Assembly: GCA_019914995.1 (NCBI GenBank)
Contig: CM034128.1
Coordinates: forward strand, 9,455,501-9,519,500
Source of the DNA: Acanthochlamys bracteata
Lineage: Eukaryota > Streptophyta > Magnoliopsida > Pandanales > Velloziaceae
Direction of reading: 5' to 3'
DNA length: 64,000 bases
Each line of letters begins with the position of its first letter. The stretch's first letter is position 1. The translations under genes and the position numbers were made by a program. Shown one piece after another: positions 1-12,362 of this stretch. Under the pieces are notes generated by a model, which had not been told where the DNA came from, did not search any database, and was given only the letters and a program-made list of their open reading frames with translations.

Positions 1-1631
1 CTCTAGAAGGATGGCGTTTTGGCTGTCACACAGCAGAAGGACTTCCATTAACTCAGTGAATGAAAGCGACTAAAAAATTACTTAACAATATATCTCCTTG
101 ATGATGCCAAAACAGGAAGGGAATATAGATGCAAGAACCACAATGGTTTGGATCCCTGTACCTTTAATGCATTCTTCAAGATAAAAACTAAATCAACTAT
201 CACCAAAGTTGGGCCAGTTCAGATATCTTAGAGTCTAGTGTAAACTTAAAAACCAAACCCAAAGCAAAAGCTATGAATTAAATCAATGACCAACAACATT
301 AAAGATTGGAGAAAACTTATACAAAGGTTCACCTACACAACGAGAGTAGAAATTGGTTGAAAGAAATGTAACGGTATGAGTAACGTCAACCTGATTTCAT
401 CAAATGGTAGAACTGGCAGAAAGGATAAATTGCACGAAAAGACCCTATACACAAGATCCTAAAGTTGGAAGGAAAATCAAGGGGGAAAATGATTGAAGAG
501 AGGGCAAAACTATTAACATCGCATACCCTACATTTCTTTTCACAATTCTTACCTAATTTCAAAAGAAAGTTTGAAGTGCATAGTAGGCTGTGAAATTATA
601 ATGCACTCGAGTTTGTCAACCATCTAAGAAAACCAATGAAAAATCTTGAGCAGTAATTTGCCTCCTTGTATACAGCAAGAAATGGTCAAAGTAGAATCTT
701 GTATTAGCAGCCAACTTAGTGCATAGCACCATCCTATCATTAAGCATGCAGTTTAAGTCATCAAATTACCATATGGCAGACCTTTTAAATGCATTCTTAT
801 AAGTAATATATCAGATCCCATAAGGCTATGAGAATGAATAGTAGAATATAGCTTGCTCAGAAGGTGTGAGTAAACTGAAATGGTTTGATGCTGCCAACAT
901 GAAAGATGAAAAGTGGCAAAATTAATAACTTTCCGGACAAACGAATTTCAGAATCTAAGGACAAACAAAGTAGTATCAATACCTCCAGAATCCTGAAAGG
1001 TCCAAACTAATGCACTGCAATGATTGCAAAAGTGATGCTTGATATGTGAATCAGAAGAAATTAGAATGACACTTGTCCTCTATAAGTTTAAGATATAAGG
1101 TAGATGCATTTTATTAGTGGCAAACTTGTACTCCAGGATACGCAAGTTGATAGACAGTATGTGCCACCACAGCAACTACTTCGTGCAAAAGTGATATGCC
1201 ATAGTTTCACTAACTCCAACTAGTCCGCTCGACAATCAAGTCAAATCCAAAACAAACTCAGTGACATAAAACCATTCAATTTCGAACCAATTTCCAAATT
1301 AAAGCCTACATCTCAATATCCACCACATAAACTATTGCCACACTACCTCAAAATAACCTCCCAAACAAACATAGCCGTAACTCCCAAAATTATTACTAAA
1401 TCGCAAATGATAACCAACTTCAAGTCCACTACTTTAATAAGTAACTACTTGTCTGAACAACTCTAATGAATCAAGCAGCCTCAATACTCTAATCACTACT
1501 TTAAGTCTAACCACAAGCAATTTCTCAGCTTTCCATGCACTGATCTACTTGATCCCGACAGAATTCTGCTATTAATCACCAAATCAACAAACTAAACTTA
1601 ATATTCAAACAGATCTAAGAAAAATGATCAC
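1..1631 (-). other. Intron 1 of the clathrin light chain gene (partial)
   Basis: Non-coding, moderately AT-rich DNA downstream of the clathrin light chain donor at 1631. I looked for the conserved second-exon protein (a charged Glu/Lys/Arg helix) on the minus strand and did not find it. No repeat ends or RNA genes are recognisable. Confidence 0.6.
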
Positions 1632-2071
1632 CGTCGCCACTCCCGCAGAGCGAAACCTTCCTCCGTCTGCATCTCCGCAGGCGGGGGCAGGATCGGTCCA
1701 TCAGACTCAAAGATCTCATCATGATCGATCTTTCCATTAGCCTCAGCAGCAGCAGCAGCAGCACCGAATCCATTCTCTCCAAAATCTTCCGGCGGGTGGT
1801 AACCAAACTGCTGAGGCGAAGGAGGGAAGCTTCCATCGCCGGAGACTGACACGTGGCGCACTTGTACGTCCTCGCCGCCAAAGCCTTCTTCATCGGCGGG
1901 GTCGGCATCAACAGCAGCGAACGAAGAAGGATCGAAGCGTTGAGAAGGAAGCCTTGGATCGTAGCCCGCGTAACCATCGTCGTCGAAGGGACGAGTTGTC
2001 GTACCACTGCTTACTGCAGGCGGTGGTGAGGCGGTGTCTTCGCCGAACACGTCGTCGAACGATGATGACAT
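1632..2071 (-). CDS. CLC: Clathrin light chain, first exon only (gene runs off the left edge)
   Basis: The exon starts at the ATG read from 2071 and encodes about 146 residues beginning [19 protein letters not shown]. The N-terminal part is acidic, Pro/Ser/Ala-rich and low in complexity. It ends in the block [11 protein letters not shown]...[11 protein letters not shown], which in plant clathrin light chains directly precedes the long helix that binds the heavy chain. The reading frame then meets a donor (CGACG|GTGATC, exon end 1632), and the helix-coding exons are not found between 1 and 1631, so they lie beyond the window. Clathrin light chains sit on triskelia at the trans-Golgi network and plasma membrane and regulate coat assembly during endocytosis. 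The alanine run (AAAAAA) comes from GCT/GCA repeats near 1750. I am sure of the family; which paralogue it is cannot be told. Confidence 0.88.
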
Positions 2072-2760
2072 CCTGACCGTTCGATCGATCGGACGGAAGT
2101 GATCGATCGTCGAGATCTAGACCCAGAAAAAAGAGAGCTCGAAGAAGTTGTTGGTTTTGCTTAGATTCTTTTTTCTAATAACTCGGTGGGAGGAAAAAGA
2201 AGAGGGGCGCAATTATTCAGTAGCTAAATGACGGAACTGCCCTTTAGAGTTTGAAAGGAAGAGCGACCATTAACTGCGTAAGATTGTGTTTACTTTAGAC
2301 TAAATTTGAGTTTTAGAAAATAAATTAAAAATTAAAAATATTACTAAAAACTTAAATTTATATTATTTTATATTAATAGTAATTTTTAAATTAAATTTTA
2401 AAAAACTTTTTATTTACAAAAATATTTATTTATTTGATATTCAAATGAATTTAAAAAAATAAATTTTTTGTGTAAAAAAATACGCTCTAAATGCGGCCTG
2501 CGAGTATGCTTGGAGTTGCGATTTGTAATGTATTACTATTTTATTTATTTAAAATTTTATTTTAATTACTTTAATATAATAGTTTAATAATTTTTCAAAT
2601 TTAAAAGTAAAATAAGTAATATAATATATGTATGTAGATTTTATGTTTTTAAATGTTACTAAAAAATTTTAGATAAATTTTTTAGAAAATTAATTAGTTT
2701 AAGTAATTAAAAACAACTAAAACACCCCTCCATGGAAAACGTGAGAACGATCGCTGTTAA

Positions 2761-3014
2761 GGGCGTGTTTACCGACACCCCTAAATTTTACTTCCCTTAA
2801 ACTCAAGTTTTATATAAATACATATAAAAATTAAAATAAATTTTTTTATCAATAATTTTTTTTTAAAATTTAAATTTAAAACTTACTAAAAATATATAAT
2901 TAATATAAAATTTTATTTTTTATTAAATATTTTTTATTTTATTTTTTAAATTTATTTTCTAAAAACTCTATTTCACCCAAAAACTTCACTTATACCTCTT
3001 TGGTAAACACGCCC
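2761..3014. mobile_element. Tourist-like MITE (PIF/Harbinger type)
   Basis: The left end GGGCGTGTTTACC at 2761 is the exact reverse complement of the right end GGTAAACACGCCC at 3002-3014. The 254-bp element is flanked on both sides by TAA (2758-2760 and 3015-3017). A 3-bp TTA/TAA target duplication and a GGG-starting terminal repeat are typical of Tourist/Harbinger MITEs. The interior is AT-rich and non-coding. Confidence 0.75.
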
Positions 3015-3039
3015 TAACTGTTTGCGAGGCTTTTACTTA

Positions 3040-3250
3040 AGGCATACCAAAATTTTACTTATTTTAAATTTATTTTTAATATAAAATAAATAAAAATTTA
3101 AGTAAAATTTTTAATGAATTTTTAAAAATTTAATTTTAAAACTTATTATTATAAATTACTATAAAAATTTATTTAATTAATATTTTTATTTTTTATTTTT
3201 TAAATTTATTTCTTAAATTAAATTTTATTCTGAAGTAAACACATTCTAAA
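3040..3250. mobile_element. Degenerate relative of the 2761-3014 MITE
   Basis: The AT-rich interior shares word order with the 2761-3014 element, for example runs around TTTTTAATATAAAATAAAT, and it ends in GAAGTAAACACATTC, close to the family's GTAAACACGCCC end. A second worn copy lies at about 2285-2500, starting TTGTGTTTACTTTAGA. Boundaries are approximate. Confidence 0.4.
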
Positions 3251-3768
3251 CAACGATGAGCTCGGGTTGGAAGATCTTTTTCGTGTAACCGTCTGTTCCA
3301 AGTGGTCAGAACACCGAACTTCAGATATATAAAATCAAACTCTATTTTTAATTTATTCAAAAAAAATTCTCTCTTACTTTTCGTTCCCTAAAATTCACTT
3401 ACGCATTTAACACGCCCTAAACGTTATAAAGGTCTGGGTTTTTGGGGGAAAAACAAAATGAACTTTTCCGCACGTAGTGCTACTGCTTCAGCAAATTATA
3501 ATGCGCATGATGTACATACGCAACTAACGTCGATGAACAAAGAAAATAAAGCAGGGTCTCACTGTTGCATCTTTACAGAGTACACAAATTCCTTTCGAAA
3601 AATCGGAGTCACGAATATTAACCTTTATGGCTACATGAAACAATCATAATTAATCAGTTAGAAAGGATATGCGGAGAATTGTACAACACTCAATTATGAA
3701 TAGAAGGATAATTATACATGATAATGAACATATACAAAAATTTTGAAGTAATTCTCGTAGCGAATTAT

Positions 3769-6700
3769 TCATCTGGCAGCAAGCACTTCTTTGACTTGTC
3801 TTGTAACGCTCTTCCGGAGAGGTTCAAACGGAAGCCGAGCTAAAACTTCAGAGCCAAAGGAGAATAAAAGAGCGTCTCTTGCTGTTTGCAAGTCGACACC
3901 ACGAGCCTGGAAATAAAATAACTGGTCTTCTTCCAGGTCACTGATAGCTGCTCCATGCGAGCATTTGACATCATCAGCAATAATTTGAAGGTTGGGTTTC
4001 ACATTAGCAGTTGCACGAGGCTCCAACAGAAGAGATCTTGTGAGCTGTCCAGCATCAGTTTGCTGTGCGTATCTGCACAGGTAGCAAATTTATACATCAG
4101 GGGAAAAATAGCTCCACATGCCAAAAATGCACAAATGACCTGTACTAAGGATAGAAAGGTGCTACTATAGTAAGTCCGGAAAAGCATAATGAAATTAACA
4201 AACAAACCAAAACAGATTGAATGATCCAACACCTGTTAACTCTAATATTCCCATCAAATATAGCCTGTCCAGAGGAATGAGACACAATACACTTGTGGAG
4301 CTGCCTTGAGTACCCTCTAGGGTGATCTAGAATTAATCTGCTATGCAAATCCTGTATTTGATTGTTCTGGCATAGATGCAATGCTGCTAGTTCAGTGACA
4401 GTGTCTGGACCTAGTTGTTGGATATGGAGATTGTGTCTGCTTAGTCTTCCTCCGGTGCTTATCTCTACAAGATCATAGGAACTTGACTCTTCCTACAAAT
4501 AGCAATGTTAGTGATGAATCAAGAAAGAAATGTTACCAACAGAAAGTAGATGCATAACTAATAAAAAAAAAATTATATTCCAGCAGTACAATTTCAGAGG
4601 AGCCATTGAGATGACTTGGTCCATTTAAGCTTCAAAGGAACCACGAGAAGCTCTATAGAGATAGGATTAAAACAAACCCTAGAAAGACGAGAACTCTATG
4701 GCATGGACAAAGTAGAAGAAATTTAATTGGTAGGAACCGTAAAGAGTTTATGGCTGAAAACGAATTTTTTTAGTGAAGTGCAATCCATAATGAACTAAAA
4801 GATAATAAAGCTGCACTAATACTTGAGAACACATTCATTGATTTGTATGTAGTGGGAATATTTAAACATTTTGGCCGGGAATATATATCATAGGAATATA
4901 TCAGTAACTACTACTAAGTGAAAACTAAAATCACTATTCAGAACTCGGAGGATGTAAACATCTAGCCTGCACACTTCTGGATACACCACAGGGACTTTTG
5001 TTTCTATGTATTAAGTAAATGAGGACCAAATGGATTCCAGTAGTAACAGCAGCATTCAGACGGATCTGAGAAACCCAACATGTGTAACGAAATACTTGAT
5101 TTGAGGGAACACTTATAGAAAAAGAATTTCCATTTTTGTCGTAGTATCATTATGGACTACATACTGTTCGCAACATGCTTAACCTCATTTCCAAGATTGT
5201 CAAAAATCAGAATTTTAGGTAGGATCATTCCGCTTGAGTAGGATCGTTAAATCAAAATTTTAAAATAAGATCTTAAGATTTTACATACTAATAAATTTTA
5301 TAAATTTTTTTAATACCATTAAGAATTTTTTATAAAATTTTTAAAAAGTAGTACATTTACAAAATTTTGAACATTTCTTTTTAAATTTTATAAAAAATCT
5401 CTCAAATTATACTTTTACAAAAAACCTTTTAAAATTTTACAAAAAACTTTCTAAAGTTTATTAAAAAACCCCTCAAATTTAGTTAATTACAAAATTTTAT
5501 TCTAAAGTAAGATCGTATGAAATAGTAAAAAAATCAAGATTTTACCGATTTTAAGATTTAAATAGGGATCTGATGGAATTTACTCAAAAAAAAATTTTAC
5601 TTGAAATAGGATCGTTTTGGTGATGTAAACTCCTAAAATCGTAGGATTTAAGATTTAAATCAGAATATTGATAACCTTGCTCATTCTATAAAAATTTTCC
5701 ACATTTGTAAACTGTATGATTATCACCAACAATACTATCTCTAAATCTGTGAACTACCAGAGGGCAGGTCACCGATTCTTTCTTGTAGTAACCAGTAAGC
5801 TTAGCACCCACTGGACACCATGGTGCTCAATTCTTCACCCTCACACGAGCTTCTCCATATGAAATAAGCCCAAGCCTTCACTTAAAACAGGAAGCATGCG
5901 AGTCCTAAAGAAACTTTTCCAGAATGGGAAAGTCTAACTGGTGTATGCATGGTAGGAAGATGATGCCACTAGGAAAGATTGCAGACGAATTTCTGAATTC
6001 CATCTAATGCCTTTGAGCATCTACAGTAAACATCTAGAATGCCATAGTATAACTATAATCATCACGTGCAGCTTTAACTACAACAAATGGCGGAGATTTA
6101 CAAGAGTAGTTCTTACACTTGGTATCCCTAACCTTTTTGTTAAAAACTCTAGCAATCAACAATGCGATATGTCGGGACTAATAAATAATCATTAGCAATC
6201 TGACCCCTAGATTTTCACAAAAAAGAGCAAATGCCTAAGTAGCAGAAACTCCTCAGACATCACTTAACGAATCGAGGCAAAAACCTCATACTACATACTG
6301 GTAAGCTACCACAAATTACTCCAAACCCCTAAGAAAACCAAAACTTCCAATCTTTTCAGCAACCAGAGTTGATTAGGCAGTACAAGGAAACTCACCTGCC
6401 TAGTAAAAGTCCACTTGGTATGTGCAGCATTTCGCGACTGCTGCTGCAGGTAGGAATGCAACACCTTCCCTCCTTCACCTATCAAAATCTCCATCACCGA
6501 ATTCGCCCAGTAACACCTCTCCTCATTCCCTTCAACTCCAGTATGCTCTTCAACAATCGCAACCTCTGCACCAGCCTCAACAACAATCAACACCCTAGGA
6601 TTTGAAACTGGTAACACTTCGCTTCCTACCTCCGTCCCCTCTGCTTCACGGAACCACATATGCACAGGTGAGTCAACAATCCTTTCTCCCTTGGGCACAT

Positions 6701-7277
6701 ATATTACAGCAATATCAGGCGCTCCTACACCGTTCAAATCCCAAAACAAGTCTGCATAGTCAGAAAGAGAACCAAAACCGGCGAGAATTTCCGCGACCCG
6801 ATCAAGTGTAGGGCCCGGAGGGATAGCAGAGAGACTACCGATGAAAACACCGGCGGGGAGAGATGAAACCGAAGATGAACCAACAACATGGCCGTTTAAG
6901 ATAGTTAGTGAATTAATAGACGGAGTGACTGAAGGAATGGATGAAGGAATGGTTGAAGGAGTGACTGAAGACCGTTTGAGGAACGAGAGATCAGTGAATC
7001 GAAAGGCTTCATCCCGGTTAGTGGGCCATGGTTTGGAAAGGAGAGATTGAGAAGAGAGATCACGGAGGCGTTGGAGAGCTGGCGGAGGAGGAGGTGAAGG
7101 AGCGAACGAGTCTTCGAGTTTTTCGGCGATTTCGAGAACTAATGGGTCGGAGATTGCACCGGCGGCAGAGAAGAAGCACGGAGGTGGAGAAGAGCGGCGA
7201 AGAGGGACCGGGTTTCGGTAGGCCCGAACTGATGGTAGTGGTAGGAAGGATGGAGAGCAGCAGCAAGAAGACATCAT
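3769..7277 (-). CDS. SUFD: Plastid Fe-S cluster scaffold subunit SufD (ABCI7/NAP6 type)
   Basis: Three exons on the minus strand rebuild to 481 residues: 7277-6396, 4492-4233 and 4072-3769, with all junctions GT-AG and in frame. The first ~50 residues are Ser/Pro-rich (MMSSCCCSPSF...), consistent with a chloroplast transit peptide. The C-terminal half shows the SufB/SufD beta-helix signature: HSRLILDHPRGYSRQ, then ADDVKCSHGAAISDLEE and QLFYFQARGV. The His of KCSHG corresponds to the one thought to pair with a SufB Cys at the cluster assembly site in bacterial SufD. SufD works with SufB and SufC in the stroma to build Fe-S clusters. The length matches plant homologues (about 475 aa). Intron 1 is unusually long (1.9 kb) and holds a hAT-like element. 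No lesion is seen. Confidence 0.93.
5192..5679. mobile_element. hAT-like MITE inside SufD intron 1
   Basis: The left end CAAGATTGTCAAAAATC at 5192 matches the inverted right end CAAGGTTATCAATATTC (reverse complement, ending 5679) at most positions. The flanks are CTCATTTC (5184-5191) and CTCATTCT (5680-5687), an imperfect 8-bp target duplication as left by hAT elements. The interior is AT-rich with repeated TAGGATCRTT motifs and no coding capacity. Confidence 0.5.
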
Positions 7278-8596
7278 TGCTCTGCTTCTTCTTCTGTGGT
7301 TGGTTAGAGAGCGTTGGCAAGAACGATGGTATTTTGTGGGCTAATCAGTGACCCAAGCCCAATATGTTAATGGATTTGGGTCAAACGAATTTTAAAGTTA
7401 ATAAACTCGTTTCTTATAACCCTTGCAAGTTAACTTTGCTAACTCTGACAACGACATAGAATTGTTGGATTAAGGGATATCTGAAATCATTTTTAAAAAG
7501 GAGTTATTTTAAAAATATATTTTAGAAACTTTTTTAAAAATATTTTTTTACTAAAAATATAATAAAAATAAATAATAATAAAAATACTATGTAAAAGTTT
7601 TTATTTTAAATTTTTTTTAAATATAAAATACCATTTCCTACGCCAACCAAAACTGGGCTAATCAAGCGTACCAAAGTCATACTCTCAATTGGTATCTTCT
7701 TATTTACTTTAATTGTTGATAACCCAGTCTTTCGATCGTTTGGGAAAGTTTTTTTTTAAATCTAACTTTTTATTTTTTATTTTATATTTTTAAATATATT
7801 TTTTATAAATATATAGAAAATTTATTATAAATTTAAAAAATAAACAAAAATTATATATACTAAAATATTATTATTATTAATTTAAATAAATAAATAAAAA
7901 TATTTTTTATTTTAAAAAAACTTATTTTATAAGTACTTTTAAATGTCCCTTCGTCTACTATAAATTAGACAAAGAGGAGATTAAAAATTTTGCTATATAG
8001 CGTGAAGACTTGAAGTTACAATTAACTTAATTATGAAGGAGATGTTTAAAAAAGGGTTTTCATAATAATTTTTTTTTAAAATCTTTTAAAAGCAAAATTT
8101 ATTTTTACTTTAAAACAATACTATATAGATAAAAAATAAAAAAATTGTAGGACGTAAAATTTTTTTATTTTTGATTTTCAAAAAGTTTATAAAATAGTTT
8201 AGAAAATTATTTAAAATATGAAAAAATTAGAATAAAAAAGTTAAAAGTATTCCAAGTATCTAAAAAGATGAAAGAAATATACCATTAAAAAGAAAAAGTA
8301 AATACCATACACCACCCACCAATTACTTGGAAAAATAATTAATTCATGTTTGGGAGTGCTTATTAACTCTTATTTTTTACTTTTATTTTAATTTTATATT
8401 TTATATTTTAAATAATTTTTAAAAATTTTAAATTTTGTTAAATTTAAAAAATATAAAAAATTTTATATTATGAGATTCTCTTATTATTTATTATTAGTAA
8501 AAAAATTATAATTTATTTTCTAAAAATTTAAAAGATTATGTCCGTTTCCAAAAAAACTGAATTGCACTCGCTATCATTTACTTTTTGAGATGTTTC

Positions 8597-8822
8597 GGGC
8601 GTGTTTACTGACATCATAAAATTTATTTTTTTTAAAACTTATTTTTAATATAAAATAAATAAATAATTTAAAATAAATTTTTTATCAAAAAATTTTTAAT
8701 ATTTAATTTTAAATTTATTTAATATAAAATTAATATAAAATTTATTTTGTATTAAATATTTTTAAATTTATTTTCTAAAAACTCAAGTTGATCCACTTCA
8801 AGCCCTATATAAACACCCCGCC
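8597..8822. mobile_element. Degenerate Tourist-like MITE next to the P4H core promoter
   Basis: Starts GGGCGTGTTTACTGACA, the same end as the 2761-3014 element, and shares its AT-rich interior. The right end ATAAACACCCCGCC is a worn version of GTAAACACGCCC. No clean target duplication is visible. Confidence 0.45.
8806..8813 (+). promoter_or_regulatory. Candidate TATA box of the P4H gene
   Basis: TATATAAA lies 143 bases upstream of the P4H start codon at 8956, in a sensible position for a leader of about 110 bases. It sits within the right end of the Tourist-like element at 8597-8822. Confidence 0.45.
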
Positions 8823-8955
8823 TTTCTCGACTTCTTCATGCTAACCAGACCAAGAAAAAAAAAAGAAAAACTTATTAAACTAAAAACAACACAGTTGAAA
8901 GCAGAGGAACGCAGAAGCAGGAACAAAGTTACAGAGAGCTAGAAGATTAATTGTA

Positions 8956-11310
8956 ATGGCGAAAGCCACCGTGCGGTACGCGCGAGCATTGCCTTCCGGT
9001 CTGTGAGGTTCAAAATCTTCGCCGTACAAGTTGGTCGTCGGCGGGCTTCTCGCTTTTTCAATGGTTCTACTGATGCTGATGGCTCTCGGCATTGTAAACC
9101 TTCCTTCTTCTTCTGATCGTTCTTCGGTGAGACACCATCTTGCTCTCGGTTCGCTCAGGAACACAGGTTGGTTTGAAATTAATGAAAGTGATAGAATTGT
9201 TTGGGATTTGACTTGTGTTTTGGATATGGAGGTGATTTGTGTTGTTGATCTGTTCATTGCTGTTGTTTGAAGTGGGGATGGGGGATTGGGTCATAGAGGA
9301 AAGCAATGGACTGAGGTGATCTCTTGGCATCCACGAGCATTCGTCTACCATAATTTTCTGGTACGGAATTTTGAGAAATGGGTTTGATTTTGGTTTGTTT
9401 GATGCAGTAACTTCTTACTGTTGGTTTAAGTGCATTTGATGTCTTTTATAATGCAAATTAGATGTCAAAATGTTAGTTGTCAAAGACTAAAGGGCATGTA
9501 CTGCTGTTATGCTTGCTTTCGCTGAATTAGTTTCTAAATTAGCATTTATAGTTTGTAATGATTTAGATGGCTTTTGATGAATTAGATCTTCAAATTTGGG
9601 TATGATATCTGCGAGTTCTGTTTTCTGAATTTGTTGTTTGGATTTATACTTTTCTTATCTTGGTTTTATAAAATGTTCGAGTTTCACGTCATTTTTGGAA
9701 ACAAGTCAAAGAAATTTGTATCTCTATGTTAGACTGTTAGAGGACATTGATTTCAAGGTTTCGAGTTAGTATTCTCCTAGTGTAGCTTAGATTCTCAAAC
9801 CATAAGAAATGACCTTTTGATATAGTCATATAGAACTTTTACGGTACAAGGATTGGATCTGTTCACCCAGTGACCTATTAGTGAAATATACGCATAAACA
9901 ACTTATTTCTCCATATTAGGTTGTATGCACACCTACATCATCAGTTCATGATCATTCTTCAGCAAATAGGTTGCTAGTTGGCGCGCATAACTTTTCTTTT
10001 GACATTGCGATTTTACAACTTCTTTTTATGCCATTCTATAAACTTGATCATATTCTAGGCTGGAACATTTCATTGAAGATTCCACATTGTCAGATTGTTG
10101 GTGGTCATAACTCAACAATGTTAACTTTGTGGATCTTTCTTTACTTCTTCCTTTTTCAGTCCAAAGAAGAATGCGGGTACCTGATTGAATTGGCTAAGCC
10201 TCACATGGAGAAGTCCGCCGTTGTGGATACTGCCACTGGCCGAAGTAAAGATAGCAGGTCAAAATATGCAAGCTTCCAGTAATCCAGCTCTACTGTTTGT
10301 AGAAGTTTCTAATATAATCCATGGCATGCAGAGTTCGTACTAGCTCAGGCACATTTCTCAAGAGGGGCCAAAACAGAGTTATCCGTGCAATAGAGAAAAT
10401 AATAGCAGATTACACCTTCATACCTGTAGGTATGCTGGAGAGTTGTTTAGTATTCTGCTCTCATCTTGTGTTCAGTTTTTCTAAGTTCTCAAGCAGAGTG
10501 CTAGCTTCAGGAAGTTCAGCAATAAAGAAATAGATTTTCTATATTGTTTGTCTGTCTTCCGTGACCATCTTTGTTGTTTGTATGTTTGTTAGTTGTCCTG
10601 ACCTCACTTAATCTTATTATAGAGCATGGGAGGCCTTCAAGTTCTTCATTATGAAGAGGGAAAAAATATGAACCTCACCATGACTACTTCATAGATGAAT
10701 TTAACACTGTAAATGGTGGTCAGCGAATTGCAACTATGCTCATGTACTTGTATGTACCATTCTCTGCCTTATCTAATGAAAAATGCCTAGTTAATACCTT
10801 GAATGGATATTTTATCTGAAGCTTGCTGCTTATGCTGCAGGTCTGATGTTGAAGAAGGTGGTGAAACAGTATTTCCTGCTGCAAAAGTGAACAGCAGCGG
10901 GCTACCATATTATAATCAATTGTCAGTGTCTGGAAAGAAAGGACTTTCTGTTAGACCTAAAATGGGAGATGCTTTACTATTTTGGAGCATGAAGCCTGAT
11001 GCATACGTTGATCCATCTAGTTTGCATGGTGAGTCCTTCTGTGTGACTACCCTCACCTTGTTAATACCCTTTCTTTTTGTCATTTCAGTAGTATATTGGA
11101 TCTATTAGCTAAACAAAAATTCTACGTATCCTGGATAAAGCTTTGTCTTTACTGTGAAATTTTTGTTAGCTTTTTGGTAAAATGCATCAGTTGCCTGATT
11201 GTGTAAGTAACACAGTTAGGCGGTTGCTTACTGTGCAGGTGGGTGCCCTGTGATTAAGGGAAATAAGTGGTCATCTAAAATGGATCCACATTCATGACTA
11301 TAAAGTTTAA
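8956..11310 (+). pseudogene. Prolyl 4-hydroxylase (2-oxoglutarate/Fe(II)-dependent, type II membrane) - disrupted
   Basis: Seven exons align with plant P4Hs: 8956-9166, 9299-9360, 10160-10257, 10332-10429, 10623-10749, 10841-11028 and 11239-11310. The N-terminus has a membrane anchor (GGLLAFSMVLLMLMALGIV); later come SKEECGYLI, VRTSSGTFLKRG, the iron-binding HHD of exon 5, SDVEEGGETVFPAA, the distal His in SSLHGG, and IKGNKW with the 2-oxoglutarate-binding Lys. Intact enzymes hydroxylate prolines in extensins and AGPs in the ER/Golgi. Lesions: in-frame TGA at codon 17 (9004-9006); about 2 bases lost at GAGCATGGGAGGCC in exon 5 and 1 base lost in the following A-run (10671-10676), with a TGA between them in the shifted frame; 2 bases lost at TCATCTAAAATGG in the last exon, so translation stops at 11297 instead of the ancestral TAA at 11310. 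A downstream ATG (9061) could bypass only the first lesion. Confidence 0.85.
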
Positions 11311-12362
11311 ACCACTCTGAAGGTATCAATTTTCCTGCATTGCTTAATATTTCATAATCTTCTGTATCATTTCTTATGATCACTAATTGTTTATGAATGA
11401 AGGTCAGCTTGCTTAAAACCTTGTCTTCTATTGGGCAAACCTCCTAATTGTTGACTGCTGCATCGTAGTTAAGGTTTTGTGACAATTTTGTGGAAGACGA
11501 AATTCTGTTGGTATTATGTGAATATGATGCTTTGGTGATAATTATTGGTCTTCTGTTCATAGTAAAACTTCCATTTTTGTGTGTTTCTTGAACTGTGCTC
11601 ATCTCTTTCTATTAAACATTGTCCTAGCTAAGCAAGCTTCTTTCCCTAGATTCTACACTCGTATATGATATTATGCAGGTTTTCTAGCTTACATGGTCTT
11701 CACTAGATCTTTGTCACGGTATTCTTTCAAGTTGTTGCTTCACCCTTTTAAGATATAGTCGATTTTGTTCTAGGTTATATGACATCCAATTCCTTTGTGC
11801 AGTAAAAGAACTTACTTGGCTTTATGTAAGCATGAAATGTAGGGATTTATTGCCAAAAGAATAAGTTTAAAAGTATGTAGTTGTCTGCTGCTTTTAGCTG
11901 TTAGATCCTATAAATGATGAAAGCCTGCTATGTTTTCTTTACATGTCTGATATGAGCCTGCATTTTTGTTTGATAGTCTGTTTCCTCAACGTACGTCTCA
12001 AACCAGGAATATACATTTCATTCTTTATAACTAGTTCTAATAGAAGGCGCCTTTTTCATGCTCATGGAACTTACAAGAGTTGTTTACTTGCTAAATTTGT
12101 ATCAAAGAACAGAGTTGGACTAACTTGTTGATCCTTCTGTTAATATGTAAATGTAAACTAAAAATATGTAGTCACTGAGAGTTACAAAACCTCCCTGTAT
12201 CCTTATTCTTTTCCGTTCTTCGACTTCACACGGGAAGTAGGCAACTTTTTTTACTTATTAGAGACTATGATGGTGTACGAGTACTTCCACTGCATTGTAA
12301 TTATTTTGGGTTAGAAACTTCACTGCCTTGTTATAAGTGTTTAGAGATGGTTCTGTATGACA

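Larger units (their letters stand above)
2072..3768. other. Intergenic region between divergent-in-order CLC (5' side) and SufD (3' side), rich in small AT-rich elements
   Basis: Contains the clathrin light chain 5' leader and promoter near 2072-2280, then a cluster of AT-rich Tourist-like repeats (about 2285-2500, 2761-3014, 3040-3250, and a right end near 3400-3420). The short open frame at 3458-3649 has no recognisable domain and overlaps the 3' flank of SufD, so I do not call it a gene. Confidence 0.5.
7278..8955. other. Divergent intergenic region between SufD and the P4H pseudogene
   Basis: Contains the SufD promoter side (about 7278-7480), a long AT-rich stretch (7480-8550) with homopolymer-rich, repeat-like DNA whose ends I could not define, and a Tourist-like element (8597-8822) just before the P4H 5' leader. 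Confidence 0.45.

Noticed and set aside
1615-2007. 130-residue open frame overlapping the clathrin light chain exon on the same strand
   Set aside because: It is a different frame of the same exon with Ser/Leu/Arg-rich, low-complexity translation; the clathrin frame has clear family motifs.
3458-3649. 63-residue open frame on the plus strand
   Set aside because: No domain, no conserved context, and it lies next to the SufD 3' end on the other strand.
6369-7351. Several plus-strand open frames of 69-107 residues
   Set aside because: They are antisense to SufD exon 1, whose minus-strand product is conserved.
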